From UBA952 sp044361535 (GTDB taxonomy: Bacteria > Bacteroidota > Bacteroidia > Flavobacteriales_D > Crocinitomicaceae), in NCBI GenBank assembly GCA_044361535.1, contig JBIKIQ010000016.1:1-64000 (forward strand): 64,000 nt of DNA, in the 5' to 3' direction. Made by a program: the position numbers and the translations under genes. The notes beneath the pieces are model-generated. The model was not told the origin of the DNA and did not search any database. It saw only the letters and a list, made by a program, of their open reading frames with translations. Position 1 is the stretch's first letter. Every line of letters begins with the position of its first letter. This document shows, in pieces, positions 1-9,671 of this stretch.

Positions 1-341
1 ACATCGATTCAAGCTTTACGCAACTTTTGTTTCCAAAGAATGTAGTCATTTTAATAAATGAAAGGTGCGCTAGTACAACAGAACAGTTCTTATTAGAGGC
101 AAGACAAAGTAAGAAGGTGACATTGATGGGGCAAAACACACAAGGCACATTAGATTATTCAAACCTTCGTGAATCCGATTTTTGTGAAATGCCTTATAAA
201 CTTTATACACCTACAACTCGCAGTCGCAGAATAGATATTGGAGAGGGAATTGATGGAATTGGAATTAAACCAAACATTTACCTCACAGAAAAACAAGACT
301 GGATTCAAGAAGCCTTGAAATTTCTTGATGAAAAAAAATAA
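1..341 (+). CDS. S41 family (C-terminal processing) peptidase, C-terminal part
   Basis: This is the end of a gene that begins before the window. The frame is open from base 3 with no ATG, so the TTG at 27 is just an internal leucine codon. The visible part has the S41 core: a hydrophobic strand, then the CASTTEQ stretch, whose serine fits the catalytic position, then a G-Q-N-T-x-G-T turn. S41 enzymes are serine proteases (tail-specific, carboxy-terminal processing), usually periplasmic or secreted. The end, with GIGIKPNIYL and a short helix, is like that of Bacteroidetes S41 proteins. The substrate, signal peptide and any PDZ domain cannot be seen. Confidence 0.8.
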   Translation, partial: IDSSFTQLLFPKNVVILINERCASTTEQFLLEARQSKKVTLMGQNTQGTLDYSNLRESDFCEMPYKLYTPTTRSRRIDIGEGIDGIGIKPNIYLTEKQDWIQEALKFLDEKK

Positions 342-425
342 AAACGAAACTAGGCAAAAAGTAATAAGCAATTTTTGACAATTGAACCTTGAGATAATAC
401 CCTTTCTTTGAGAAAAATTGTTATT

Positions 426-2786
426 ATGCTACGTTTAATTACCCTTTTATTTTTTGCTCTCATTTCACTCAATTCCCTGGCTCAACTTCAGCGCAAACCA
501 CTTCTTGGTGCTCGTATCGAATATGTTACTGAAAATGGGAATTCCGGCTGTAAAGTCGTGCAAGTTGTTCGAGGAACGAGTGTTGAACTGAAGCTTCAAG
601 AAAAGGATATTATCACTAAGATTGGTGAAAAAACTTTTACTTCTGCGGATGAATTTATCACACAATTCTTGAGCTACGAACCAGGCAAAGAAATTCAACT
701 ATCAGTGCTTCGTGGAAAAAAGAAACTCACGCTTAAAGCAAAAGTCGTTGCTCGTCCCTACGAAACAGATGATAATGCCACCGTCATTTACGATGAAGCT
801 AATTACAAAGGTGGACAGCTTCGGGTGATCATCAACAAACCTTTCAAGGAGAATAAAATGCCTGCGATGCTCTTTATTCCCGGATATACGTGCAGTAGCA
901 TCGATGAACTGACTAGCGATCATCCTTACAAACGAATTGTGGATGCCTATGTTGATGCCGGTTACGTAACCCTTCGTATTGAAAAAAGTGGCTTGGGAGA
1001 CAGCAAAAACACACCGCCTTGTGAGTCGTGCGATTTATTGGATGAGATTGAAAATTTTGAGGTAGGATTGAAAAAACTGAAGTCCCTACCCTACGTCGAT
1101 ACCAACCAAATCATCATCGTTGGGCATTCCATGGGTGGAATTGTTGCTCCAGCTATTAGCGCTAAACATCAAGTAGCTGGGGTTGTGGTGTATGGAACAA
1201 CGGCAAAATCGTGGTTTGAATACCAAATTGAAATGTACCGCGTTCAAAATGCGCTGGCAGGGATGAATCCCATCGAAGTAGAGCAATCTGTGATTGAGCA
1301 ATACGATTTGAATTACCGATACTTTGTTAAAAAAGAGCGATTAGAGGATATTGCCAAAGACCCAAAAGCAGATAGTGTTTTACGAATGAGTTGGGAATAC
1401 GACGGAAATGGTAAAATATACTCCCGAAATGCTGAATATTGGCGTCAAATTCAAGACTATCCACACCTCGAAAACTGGAAAAACACCAAGGCAAAAGTGT
1501 TAGTTCAATTTGGCGAATCTGATTTTCAAGCCTTTTCAAGAGCTGATCATCAGCAAATTGTGAATACAGTCAATTATTTCAATCCGGGGAATGCAACGTT
1601 GATGACGTATCCTTCAACGGATCATTTTTTCGCGAAGTCGGGAACGATGCAAGAGGCCTATAACAAATTCGCAAATGGACAAATTCAGCAATTATTTGAT
1701 GAATACAACCATGAGGTCGGAAAATCCGCAGTAAAATGGAGCAATGAAATTCTATCCAAAAAGGATGAGGTTAAACTTCCAGAAAAAGGTTGGAAAAAAC
1801 TGAATACCGAACGCTATCCTGGGAAACAAGATGACATCGCGTTTATCAATGAAAATGAAGGTTGGTATGTCAACGGATACGGAAGCATTTACCACACAAA
1901 AAATGGCGGCGAAACATGGGAAAAACAACTTGAGAAGAAAGGAACCTTTTTCCGTTGCATTGCATTTGTAGATAGTTTAAGAGGATTTGCAGGAACTGTC
2001 GGGACAGACTATTTTCCGAATGTAACCGATACCATTCCGCTTTATGGAACAACCGATGGCGGTAAAACGTGGACACCTGTATCCTACTCCGGGCCTTATG
2101 TGAAAGGATTGTGTGCGATTGATATCGTGAAGGAGCAATACATCAACCACGGAAAGACGGATTATAAAATTCACATTTACGCAGTTGGTCGTGTGGGAAG
2201 CCCAGCAAATATGATGGTCTCACACGATGGCGGTTTGACTTGGACATCGAATAGCATGAATAAGGATTGTAAAATGTTGTTTGACATTAAAATGTTTGAT
2301 AAAAACAACGGGATCGTTTGTGCTGCATCGGATGAAGACATTGAAAAATCAAATGCCCTCATCTTAAAGACAAGTGATGGCGGTAAAATCTGGAAAAAAG
2401 TGTATCAATCCAATCGATCGTTTGAAGGTACTTGGAAGGCCTCGTTTCCAACAAATAAAATTGGTTACGTCACCATTCAATCCTACAATCCAGATCCGAA
2501 TGTGAAACAACAACGCGTGGCTAAAACAACTGACGGGGGAAATACGTGGAATGAAATCAACCTAGTAGAAGATGCTGGTGCACGACAGTTTGGCATTGGA
2601 TTCATTGATGAAAACCACGGATTTGTAGGAACGATGAACAGCGGTTACGAAACTAAGGATGGCGGTCTTACGTGGACTACAGTGAACCTTGGAATGGCTT
2701 GTAATAAAATCAGGATTTACAAAGATGCTAATGGGAAAATCTATGGTTATGCAATTGGTGTAGATGTGTTGAAGGGGGAATTTTAA
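426..2786 (+). CDS. secreted PDZ / alpha-beta hydrolase / YCF48-like beta-propeller protein
   Basis: A 786-residue exported protein. I chose the ATG at 426 over the TTG at 408 because it gives a compact signal peptide (MLRLITLLFFALIS...SLAQ). A PDZ-like domain follows (about 25-105). Next comes an alpha/beta hydrolase of the serine aminopeptidase type (about 125-420), with nucleophile motif GHSMGG (serine near 235), GESD as likely acid and TDHFF as likely histidine. The last third (about 450-786) repeats D-G-G-x-T-W motifs typical of YCF48/BNR beta-propellers. It probably acts on an ester or peptide in the periplasm or outside the cell; the substrate is unknown. No T9SS sorting tail is seen. 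The gene stands alone, convergent with the next. Confidence 0.8.
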   Translation: MLRLITLLFFALISLNSLAQLQRKPLLGARIEYVTENGNSGCKVVQVVRGTSVELKLQEKDIITKIGEKTFTSADEFITQFLSYEPGKEIQLSVLRGKKKLTLKAKVVARPYETDDNATVIYDEANYKGGQLRVIINKPFKENKMPAMLFIPGYTCSSIDELTSDHPYKRIVDAYVDAGYVTLRIEKSGLGDSKNTPPCESCDLLDEIENFEVGLKKLKSLPYVDTNQIIIVGHSMGGIVAPAISAKHQVAGVVVYGTTAKSWFEYQIEMYRVQNALAGMNPIEVEQSVIEQYDLNYRYFVKKERLEDIAKDPKADSVLRMSWEYDGNGKIYSRNAEYWRQIQDYPHLENWKNTKAKVLVQFGESDFQAFSRADHQQIVNTVNYFNPGNATLMTYPSTDHFFAKSGTMQEAYNKFANGQIQQLFDEYNHEVGKSAVKWSNEILSKKDEVKLPEKGWKKLNTERYPGKQDDIAFINENEGWYVNGYGSIYHTKNGGETWEKQLEKKGTFFRCIAFVDSLRGFAGTVGTDYFPNVTDTIPLYGTTDGGKTWTPVSYSGPYVKGLCAIDIVKEQYINHGKTDYKIHIYAVGRVGSPANMMVSHDGGLTWTSNSMNKDCKMLFDIKMFDKNNGIVCAASDEDIEKSNALILKTSDGGKIWKKVYQSNRSFEGTWKASFPTNKIGYVTIQSYNPDPNVKQQRVAKTTDGGNTWNEINLVEDAGARQFGIGFIDENHGFVGTMNSGYETKDGGLTWTTVNLGMACNKIRIYKDANGKIYGYAIGVDVLKGEF

Positions 2787-2863
2787 CTGATTATCTTGTG
2801 AAAACTGAAAAATCATAACTCATTTTTTTGCCTTTAAACACAAAAGCTTCTTTGATTTACATA

Positions 2864-4354
2864 TCAACTCAATTTCTCGATTTGCAGATCGATCCACCAT
2901 TCAAAATCAAAATACAATATTGTATTTGATCTCCATTTATGGAATAATTGTTCAGATAGTTCTGTTCGAAAAGTAGTTAATAATTCAATTTTTTCAGCCG
3001 AATTTCTTTCGTGCCAATCAATAAATTGTTGACTAATTCGACTTATCAAAAATGACTCAAATTCATGCAACGCATCTAGTTTGCTCAATTGCTTTCGAAG
3101 TTTACTTGCTTCATAGCGCACATTTTCTGTTTTATTAATCAAAACGTCTGATAAAAGCGCTAATATTCTCGAAAAGGCATAAATATCGTTCCCACGATTC
3201 GTTGATTCTACTGCATCAATTTTAAAAAACCACTTGGTAGCCTCTTCATAGTTTTCAGTTACAAAAAATATCTTAGCAATATCAAATCGTAAATACTTTA
3301 CAGCATTTCCACCTGCAAGCACCTCGTTTTCCTTCAGAAATAAACTAGCGGTTTTTACTAAAGATAGTGCTTTTGAAAATTCATTTAGTTTCATAAATGC
3401 AATCAGCTGAAATTGGTATGTGTAACCTTCAGCAATCTTTCTAAACTCCGGATCTGGGCTGGAAGTAGAAATTCTTTTAAGTTCTTTGATGAGATAAGTA
3501 AATTCCTTTTTTTCAAAACCATTTAAAATCATTGCAGATAATCGAGCTGCAACTGAACGCAAATAGAACAAGCCAAATTTTCCCAAATTTTCAGGGTGTT
3601 TCACCAATAAATTATGCATTTTTTTCGAAGCCTTAGCGCTTAATTTACTTTCTCCGATGGAAGCGTGAAACAAGTAACTGATATCATAATAATACAGTAA
3701 GGCAGTTAACGATTTTGCTTCGGAATTGTCCAAGATCAACTTATCTTTCCCTATTCGTTCAAATCTCGAAAACTGCTTGGTATTTCGAACAAAACTGGTT
3801 TCCTGTAATAAACTCCTTAGAGTATTGTAAAGAGTAATGTAATCCAATACATTTTGGTTCTTAGCAAGAAAAGCTTTTTGTTCATTAATTACTTTCTGCA
3901 CATCAATTGAAGTAATATAACGCGACAATTGAAATTCCTTCTCTAAAAGTTGATAGGTCATTAAAAATTGATCACATGCAACCGTTACTTTTTTTGAGGC
4001 TTTTAATCGTTTATGGGCGAAGTTATAAAGCCCTTTTTCAATGAGAATATCTATTTCAAGTAAAGAATTGAACAGTTCGTTTTTTTTATCTCGATATTGC
4101 CTCATTGATTCAAGTAAAACCTCTAGCAAATAATGCTTTTTTACCTCAATGTTTTTATGAAAATTAAATTGACTTGTGCGGTTTTTCAAGTGCTCTTTAT
4201 CGTAGATTTTCATCTCATTCAATATATCGAATAAATGCAAATAATCATTTGATTCTTCCTTTCTACTCGCCAGATATCGTTTGAAAAATCGTTTCTCGGT
4301 TGGGGTTAATGAGTGAATGAATTCGTGTAGATTATCCTTACTTGTTTTATTCAT
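2864..4354 (-). CDS. uncharacterised helical-repeat protein
   Basis: A 496-residue cytoplasmic protein without signal peptide or membrane segment. It is rich in Leu, Lys, Glu and Phe and looks almost entirely helical, in a TPR-like pattern (pairs of about 17-residue helices, e.g. EKGLYNFAHKRLKASKK). The N-terminus (HSLTPTEKRFFKRYL) recalls a short helical DNA- or protein-binding module, but that is only an impression. I do not recognise the family beyond similar hypothetical proteins in Bacteroidetes. It is divergent from the secreted-protein cluster and has its own -7 box at 4371-4378. Confidence 0.6.
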   Translation of the reverse strand: MNKTSKDNLHEFIHSLTPTEKRFFKRYLASRKEESNDYLHLFDILNEMKIYDKEHLKNRTSQFNFHKNIEVKKHYLLEVLLESMRQYRDKKNELFNSLLEIDILIEKGLYNFAHKRLKASKKVTVACDQFLMTYQLLEKEFQLSRYITSIDVQKVINEQKAFLAKNQNVLDYITLYNTLRSLLQETSFVRNTKQFSRFERIGKDKLILDNSEAKSLTALLYYYDISYLFHASIGESKLSAKASKKMHNLLVKHPENLGKFGLFYLRSVAARLSAMILNGFEKKEFTYLIKELKRISTSSPDPEFRKIAEGYTYQFQLIAFMKLNEFSKALSLVKTASLFLKENEVLAGGNAVKYLRFDIAKIFFVTENYEEATKWFFKIDAVESTNRGNDIYAFSRILALLSDVLINKTENVRYEASKLRKQLSKLDALHEFESFLISRISQQFIDWHERNSAEKIELLTTFRTELSEQLFHKWRSNTILYFDFEWWIDLQIEKLS

Positions 4355-4370
4355 GATAAAAATAAACGAA

Positions 4371-4378
4371 CAAATATA
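4371..4378 (-). promoter_or_regulatory. Bacteroidetes -7 box for the helical-repeat gene
   Basis: On the minus strand this reads TATATTTG, an exact match to TAnnTTTG, 16 bases before the ATG at 4354. No TTG lies at the expected -33 distance, so only half of the promoter is supported. Confidence 0.45.
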
Positions 4379-4469
4379 CTCTAATTTAAAAATAAATCAT
4401 TGTATTTATTGATTTCTATGAGATATAATTTATGAATAAAATAGTTTTCTTTTATGAATGTTCTTGAAC

Positions 4470-4477
4470 TATTTTTG
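4470..4477 (+). promoter_or_regulatory. -7 box upstream of the T9SS cargo cluster
   Basis: TATTTTTG matches TAnnTTTG and lies 60 bases before the ATG at 4538. It is the only good match in the 183-base divergent gap and could start transcription of the following secreted-protein genes. There is no TTG at 17-23 bases upstream. Confidence 0.4.
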
Positions 4478-4537
4478 TAGTAGATTCAAGGAAGTTACAC
4501 CATTAAAAAATACTAGGAACTAAATTAAAATGATGCC

Positions 4538-5449
4538 ATGAAAATTAAAATCCTTACACTCAGTTATTTATTCATAAGTACTATTTCTATCCATGCTCAA
4601 ACAGTTACTGACGTCGATGGAAACACCTACAATACCATTTCAATTGGAAACCAAATATGGCTTACGGAAAATTTGAAAGTAACAAAATACAACGATCAAG
4701 AGCCTATTTCGCTTGTTCTAGATGATGCATCTTGGTCCACTCAAACGGAGCCTGCTTACTGCTACTATCTAGGAGATATCGCGAATGCCAATATTTACGG
4801 TAATTTATATAATTGGCATGTAATTAATAATGCTAAAAATGTTTGTCCGTCGGGGTATTACGTTCCGTCTATTGCCGATTGGGAAGAGCTGATCACTTTT
4901 GTTGGTGGAAATGCTGTTGCTGGAGGAAAACTCAAAGAGATGGGATTAGAACATTGGTCAGATCCCAATACAGGAGCGGATAACTCAAGTAGTTTTACCT
5001 TATTACCTTCTGGTTGGAGAGCAAATAACAATGGTCTCTATGAGAATTTATCTTACATGGCTTACGTTTGGTCTTCCACTTCTATTGATGCTCAGAGTTC
5101 ATCTATTATATTAGTAGGTTATGATAGCCCAGCTTGTTATACAAGTGATAGCCATATTTTGACTGGACTTCCCATTCGCTGTTTGAAAGATAAATCTGCT
5201 TCTTTAAATGAAAATCTCAATCAACACCCTATGATTGTTTATCCAAACCCTGCCAAAAACATAATTACAATTGAATCAAAACAAAATTTAGAAATAGAAA
5301 TCTTTAGTATCGAAGGGCAAAAAATAAAAAGCTTTAAGTTAATGAACAATAAAACTGACCTTGATGTATTAGATCTTGCAAGCGGAGTTTACATCTTAAA
5401 TGCTCTGACAGACAAAGGAATTGTGACACACAAATTCATAAAAGAATAA
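4538..5449 (+). CDS. FISUMP-domain secreted protein with T9SS type A sorting domain
   Basis: A 303-residue exported protein. The signal peptide ends near HAQ (about residue 21). The body is a Fibrobacter succinogenes major paralogous (FISUMP) domain: VTDVDGNTYNTISIGNQIW, ENLKV, a YGNLYNW segment, CPSGYYVPS, LLPSGWR, VWSSTS and IRCLKD in the usual order. The last 75 residues are a T9SS type A sorting domain (VYPNPAKNIITIE, then LASGVYIL, ending in KFIKE). It should cross the outer membrane by T9SS and be released or anchored on the surface. Binding function unknown. First of a run of same-strand cargo genes. Confidence 0.85.
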   Translation: MKIKILTLSYLFISTISIHAQTVTDVDGNTYNTISIGNQIWLTENLKVTKYNDQEPISLVLDDASWSTQTEPAYCYYLGDIANANIYGNLYNWHVINNAKNVCPSGYYVPSIADWEELITFVGGNAVAGGKLKEMGLEHWSDPNTGADNSSSFTLLPSGWRANNNGLYENLSYMAYVWSSTSIDAQSSSIILVGYDSPACYTSDSHILTGLPIRCLKDKSASLNENLNQHPMIVYPNPAKNIITIESKQNLEIEIFSIEGQKIKSFKLMNNKTDLDVLDLASGVYILNALTDKGIVTHKFIKE

Positions 5450-5478
5450 CTATCAATTAATTTAAGTCGGATTGTATT

Positions 5479-6999
5479 ATGGTTATCGATTTCAGAAATA
5501 GTGTTGATTCATTGATTAAAAACGGAATTCTTTTATTCGGATTTTTAACGAGTTTAAATACTTCTGCTCAAAATTGGTCTGTCTCAACTGGTGGAAATTC
5601 ATTGAGAAATGGTTCAACAAATGAATATGGTCCAACTAGCGAAAATCTGCTTTGGTCGGGAGGTATGCCGTCAACTATTGCCCGATCGCCTGTTAGTGAC
5701 AGCATTTATCTTGCGGCAGTGAGAATAAGCAATACAAGTGACGTTTTTAATGGGAGTAGAATTGTAATGATGGATATTAGAAATGGAGATACGCTTTGGA
5801 CAAAGAATTTACCGTTAGATTTCCCAACCTCAGACTGGCGTAATCGCATATCCGCAATTAGAAATGGGGTGGTTTATGCCTCACGTTCTGGAAATAGCAA
5901 TGCTGCGTATTTATATGCTCTGGATGCAGCAGATGGTTCGGTGATCTGGAAATCAGACAGCTTGATTGATGAAAGTTCGGCAGAAGGCCTTAATTTTTTG
6001 GAAAATGGCGATCTGATTGTTGGGAATATTAATTCCGTAATGCGCGTAAATAAAGTAGACGGGACAACTGTTTGGCAGACCTACAGACTCACATACGGCG
6101 ACGGTGCTGAGTTGGCGGTTTACGGTTCTAAAATTTATGGAATCATCAATGACCTTACTCAGTTAAAAGTCGCAGCTTTTGATGCTTTAGATGGCCAACT
6201 TTTGTACAAAACAGATGTAATTGACAATGGTCTTGTTCAGCAGCAAGCACTTTTTTTAGGAAATGACGGCACAATTTACCTCCCAAGATCTCAAAATAAT
6301 CCGATAACAGATTCACTTTATTCTTTTACGGATAATGGCGCTGGATTTTCTCAAAACTGGAGTGTTCCCATTCATTACATTCCTTTCTCGTCTTCTGGAA
6401 TTGGACTGGATGGATCTGTATACTCCTACAGTCGAAGCGGAAAAGTGATTAGAATTGATCCTGTGACTGGAACTATTACAGATAGCTCTCAAGTTATATT
6501 ATACGGAAATGCGTCTTATCCAAGAATGAGCATTGATGCTGCTGGCATTGTCAATGTAACCAATGGGGGCTTTTCAGATGGGGCTTTTTTCTCGTTCAAT
6601 GCCGACTTAACGCTGAGGTGGCAAACACCTATTACAAATGTCTACATCGGGGGTCCGTTAATTGGTTGGGACGGAACGCTTGTTATTTGCGGCGTAGGAA
6701 ATGACATTCGAGCATATCGAGGTGAGCTGCAAGCATCGTTGATTGAGGATAGTGCTGTAAATTCAGAAAAGGAAATAAGTTTTTATCCAAATGTTGTTGC
6801 TGATTATTTGAATGTATCGATTTCTAAAAAACTTATTGGATTAGATTATGTTGTTAGAGATATTCAAGGAAAGAAAATACTGTCTGGAAAATTCACTAGA
6901 GAAAATGAGGTAATTGATTTTACTTTGATTTCTAGCGGGGTATATTTATTAACGGTAGATCAAAATGAAGATCAAGTTTATCGAATTGTGAAAGAATAA
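5479..6999 (+). CDS. PQQ-like beta-propeller protein with T9SS type A sorting domain
   Basis: A 506-residue exported protein. The N-terminal hydrophobic stretch ends at TSAQ. Repeats of about 45 residues carry the pattern D-x-x-x-G-x-x-x-W (DIRNGDTLW, DAADGSVIW, NKVDGTTVW), as in PQQ-like/WD beta-propellers. The last 80 residues form a T9SS type A sorting domain (SFYPNVVADYLNVSI, LISSGVYLLTV, RIVKE). No enzyme residues were identified; a surface binding or structural role is inference. It follows the FISUMP gene by 29 bases, probably in the same transcript. Confidence 0.8.
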   Translation: MVIDFRNSVDSLIKNGILLFGFLTSLNTSAQNWSVSTGGNSLRNGSTNEYGPTSENLLWSGGMPSTIARSPVSDSIYLAAVRISNTSDVFNGSRIVMMDIRNGDTLWTKNLPLDFPTSDWRNRISAIRNGVVYASRSGNSNAAYLYALDAADGSVIWKSDSLIDESSAEGLNFLENGDLIVGNINSVMRVNKVDGTTVWQTYRLTYGDGAELAVYGSKIYGIINDLTQLKVAAFDALDGQLLYKTDVIDNGLVQQQALFLGNDGTIYLPRSQNNPITDSLYSFTDNGAGFSQNWSVPIHYIPFSSSGIGLDGSVYSYSRSGKVIRIDPVTGTITDSSQVILYGNASYPRMSIDAAGIVNVTNGGFSDGAFFSFNADLTLRWQTPITNVYIGGPLIGWDGTLVICGVGNDIRAYRGELQASLIEDSAVNSEKEISFYPNVVADYLNVSISKKLIGLDYVVRDIQGKKILSGKFTRENEVIDFTLISSGVYLLTVDQNEDQVYRIVKE

Positions 7000-7020
7000 T
7001 TGGAAAAATTAAACTGTTCA

Positions 7021-7188
7021 ATGAATATTAAAAAATCACTTTTCGTTCTTGTTTCATTTCAAACGTTACTTTGCTTTTTCCAAACCATACCTACTTACTA
7101 TTCGCAGAATTCTTCTTCAAGCGGAGTAAATAATCTCTTTTTTAATTCTGTAGCTTGTTTAAGTATTTTTATTACGCTCAATCATTAG
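7021..7188 (+). CDS. possible small hydrophobic peptide or decayed signal-peptide ORF
   Basis: A 55-codon frame from ATG 7021 fills the gap between two cargo genes. It begins with a signal-like stretch (MNIKKSLFVLVSFQ) and then loses any clear pattern. It ends two bases before the next gene's ATG. It may be a stub of a former secreted protein or not coding at all; I recognise no family. Confidence 0.2.
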   Translation: MNIKKSLFVLVSFQTLLCFFQTIPTYYSQNSSSSGVNNLFFNSVACLSIFITLNH

Positions 7189-7190
7189 CT

Positions 7191-9665
7191 ATGAAAAAAA
7201 TTATTTTTACATCCATTTTATTGTTTCAATTCATCTCTGTGTTTTCTCAGGTCGTGATCAATGAGGTAATGGTTAAACCAGGAACTGACGCAACAAGTTC
7301 TGTTTTTCAAACCCTTTTCAGTTGCAATCAGCCAACACAAGGGAATGAATACATTGAATTATACAATTCAGATCATTGTAATGCTATAGACATTAGTTGT
7401 TGGATTCTCGCAACACCATACAATGGAATATCTACATCAACAGAAGGTTCTATTAGATTCCCAGCTGGAACAACTATACCTCCGCTAGGCTTCCTTAGTG
7501 TTGGAGGACCTGCCTCTGGGGCAACAATTAACTTGGCATCACTTTGCCCTTCATCAACGACTGGCAATATTATAACAGGAGGTTCACGCTGGTATTTGGA
7601 TAATCTAGATTCATATATCGCTCTTTACAATAGCACGGGCACACCGGTTGATGTTGTTTATTGGACACTTGTTGCAAATGCCGCAAATCGATGGAACAAT
7701 CCCACTTATGACGCTCTTGTTAACGCTCCTACAAAAATCACTAACCCCGTAGGATGCTCAGCAATTACTAGTCTCGCAGGTCCAGCAACACTTCCTTTAT
7801 CTATAGTGAGCTATGCAGGTCAAGCGCCAAGCATGGGAACCGTAATTGAGCGAACTACGGATGGCGGCACTACCTGGTCAACTAACTCTGTTCCAACTAT
7901 CAATAACTGCAATGGCGCGTGTTTAACGTCTTCTGCTTTTGACCTCAATGCGACTATTGTACAACCTTCCTGTGGAAATAATGACGGTTCAATCTCTTTT
8001 GCTCCCTCACCTGCAAGTACCTATTTTTACTCATGGCCTTTTCCTTCGAGTTCGACAGTGAGCAGTCAAACTGGTTTAAGTCCAGGAACTTATGCTATAA
8101 CGATTTCGAACTCAACAGGCTGCTCAATTGATACCTCAATAATTTTAGTAGATGTTCCTTGCGGAAATGTATGTGACCCTACTGGCAATTTAGTGATTTA
8201 TTCCAATTACGATGGGGGAATTTTAACAATAAATGTGGATCAGAACATCCCAAATCTTAAAGTAGGAATTTGCACGTATGAGCCAATTCAAGTGACATTC
8301 ACCGGACCTTTTGTAGGAAATATCACCCAAGTTATTTACGCCGGAATGAACTCCAATCAGAACAATAATAACTGCGGACTTGGTAATTTTACAACATCAA
8401 TTACGGGTGTTCCTACTGGTATTGTAACGATTAGCCCACCAATGAATCCACCATCTGTGGGATATACTCCAGCTCATGACAATGGCACGGGATCGTGGGG
8501 AGGCGGTGTTATTGGAGTTGCAGGTCTTTGTGATACGACCATCAATGCTGGAGGAGGAAATACTCCCGATGAGGTTGTCTATTACTTTCTTAATGCGACT
8601 TCAGGAACAATGCTTTATCACCAAACACAATATAATTGTTGGGTAAACGAAACGCTTACTATTTCAGCCGGTGGAAACTGCTGCATAGTGCCTCCTAATA
8701 ATAATCCGTGTCCTCCAGTAACAGCAACTTCAAGTCAAATCAATGTTACTTGTAACGGTGGATCTGACGGTTCTGCAACGGTTGTGGCTGCGGGAGGAAC
8801 AACGTATACCTATGCCTGGTCGCCTAGTGGTGGATCAAATGCAACTGCCACGGGATTATCCGCAGGAAATTATACCTGTACTATAACAAATGAATGTGGT
8901 AATTCAACAACACAAACAATTACAATCACCGAAACGGAACCATACCAATTGAACGCTACGGTTATACAGCCTACTTGTGGCAATAACAACGGATGTATTT
9001 ATTTTAATCCTTCTCCTGCCGGAACCTATTTTTATGATTGGCCCTTTCCTACAATAATGATTGTGGACAGCATTTGTGAGCTTGCTCCAGGATCTTATGA
9101 TATCACAATAAATAGTGCAGACGGCTGTCCGATTGATACTACAATCATTTTAGCGAATATCAATGCCGCGACAATTGACGCTAACCCAGAAATATCAACG
9201 ATAAATTTCGGTGACTCCGTTCAATTAAACGCAACTGGAGGAGTTTCCTACACCTGGAATCCATCATCAAGTTTAACTTGTTTTGATTGTCCAGATCCGA
9301 CAGCTCAGCCTTCCCAAAATACGACATATATCGTAACGGGAACGGATATAAATGGATGTAGTGGTAGTGATACCGTTGTTATAAATGTAATTCCTTTACC
9401 CCAACCAAATTTTGAATTCCCAAATGTAATCACCCCAAATTCAGATGGAACCAATGATATTTTTGAAATTCAAAATTTACCAGAAAATACCGAAGTTCTA
9501 ATTCTCAACCGTTGGGGAAATATCGTGTTCTCTTCAGATAATTACCAAAATAATTGGGATGGTAAAGATAATTCAGGTAAAGAGCTAGTTGATGGTGTTT
9601 ATACCTACAAATTTAAAACCCAAGACGGAAAGGTAGGACATGGATTTGTTACTTTAATACGATAA
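7191..9665 (+). CDS. lamin-tail and SprB-repeat adhesin with T9SS type B sorting domain
   Basis: An 824-residue exported protein. The ATG at 7191 starts a clean signal peptide (MKKIIFTSILLFQF...FSQ). A lamin-tail domain follows (about 20-140: VVINEVMV, NEYIELYN, CWIL). SprB-like repeats come next (LNATIVQPSCGNNDGSI..., TCNGGSDGSATV...TGLSAGNYT, LNATVIQPTCGNNNG...); the first and last are clear internal duplicates. The final 85 residues are a gliding-motility-associated (CHU_C, type B) sorting domain: FPNVITPNSDGTND, ILNRWGN, GVYTYKF. Expected to be a large surface-attached adhesin delivered by T9SS. It shares this sorting domain with the next gene and the one at 17626. Confidence 0.85.
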   Translation: MKKIIFTSILLFQFISVFSQVVINEVMVKPGTDATSSVFQTLFSCNQPTQGNEYIELYNSDHCNAIDISCWILATPYNGISTSTEGSIRFPAGTTIPPLGFLSVGGPASGATINLASLCPSSTTGNIITGGSRWYLDNLDSYIALYNSTGTPVDVVYWTLVANAANRWNNPTYDALVNAPTKITNPVGCSAITSLAGPATLPLSIVSYAGQAPSMGTVIERTTDGGTTWSTNSVPTINNCNGACLTSSAFDLNATIVQPSCGNNDGSISFAPSPASTYFYSWPFPSSSTVSSQTGLSPGTYAITISNSTGCSIDTSIILVDVPCGNVCDPTGNLVIYSNYDGGILTINVDQNIPNLKVGICTYEPIQVTFTGPFVGNITQVIYAGMNSNQNNNNCGLGNFTTSITGVPTGIVTISPPMNPPSVGYTPAHDNGTGSWGGGVIGVAGLCDTTINAGGGNTPDEVVYYFLNATSGTMLYHQTQYNCWVNETLTISAGGNCCIVPPNNNPCPPVTATSSQINVTCNGGSDGSATVVAAGGTTYTYAWSPSGGSNATATGLSAGNYTCTITNECGNSTTQTITITETEPYQLNATVIQPTCGNNNGCIYFNPSPAGTYFYDWPFPTIMIVDSICELAPGSYDITINSADGCPIDTTIILANINAATIDANPEISTINFGDSVQLNATGGVSYTWNPSSSLTCFDCPDPTAQPSQNTTYIVTGTDINGCSGSDTVVINVIPLPQPNFEFPNVITPNSDGTNDIFEIQNLPENTEVLILNRWGNIVFSSDNYQNNWDGKDNSGKELVDGVYTYKFKTQDGKVGHGFVTLIR

Positions 9666-9671
9666 AATAAT

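Noticed and set aside
27..341. TTG at 27 as the start of a 104-residue protein
   Set aside because: The frame is open to the window edge and the protein begins in the middle of an S41 core, so this is the end of a longer gene.
7155..7190. Upstream start (TTG 7155) for the lamin-tail/SprB protein
   Set aside because: The ATG at 7191 begins a typical signal peptide; the extra 12 residues would precede it.
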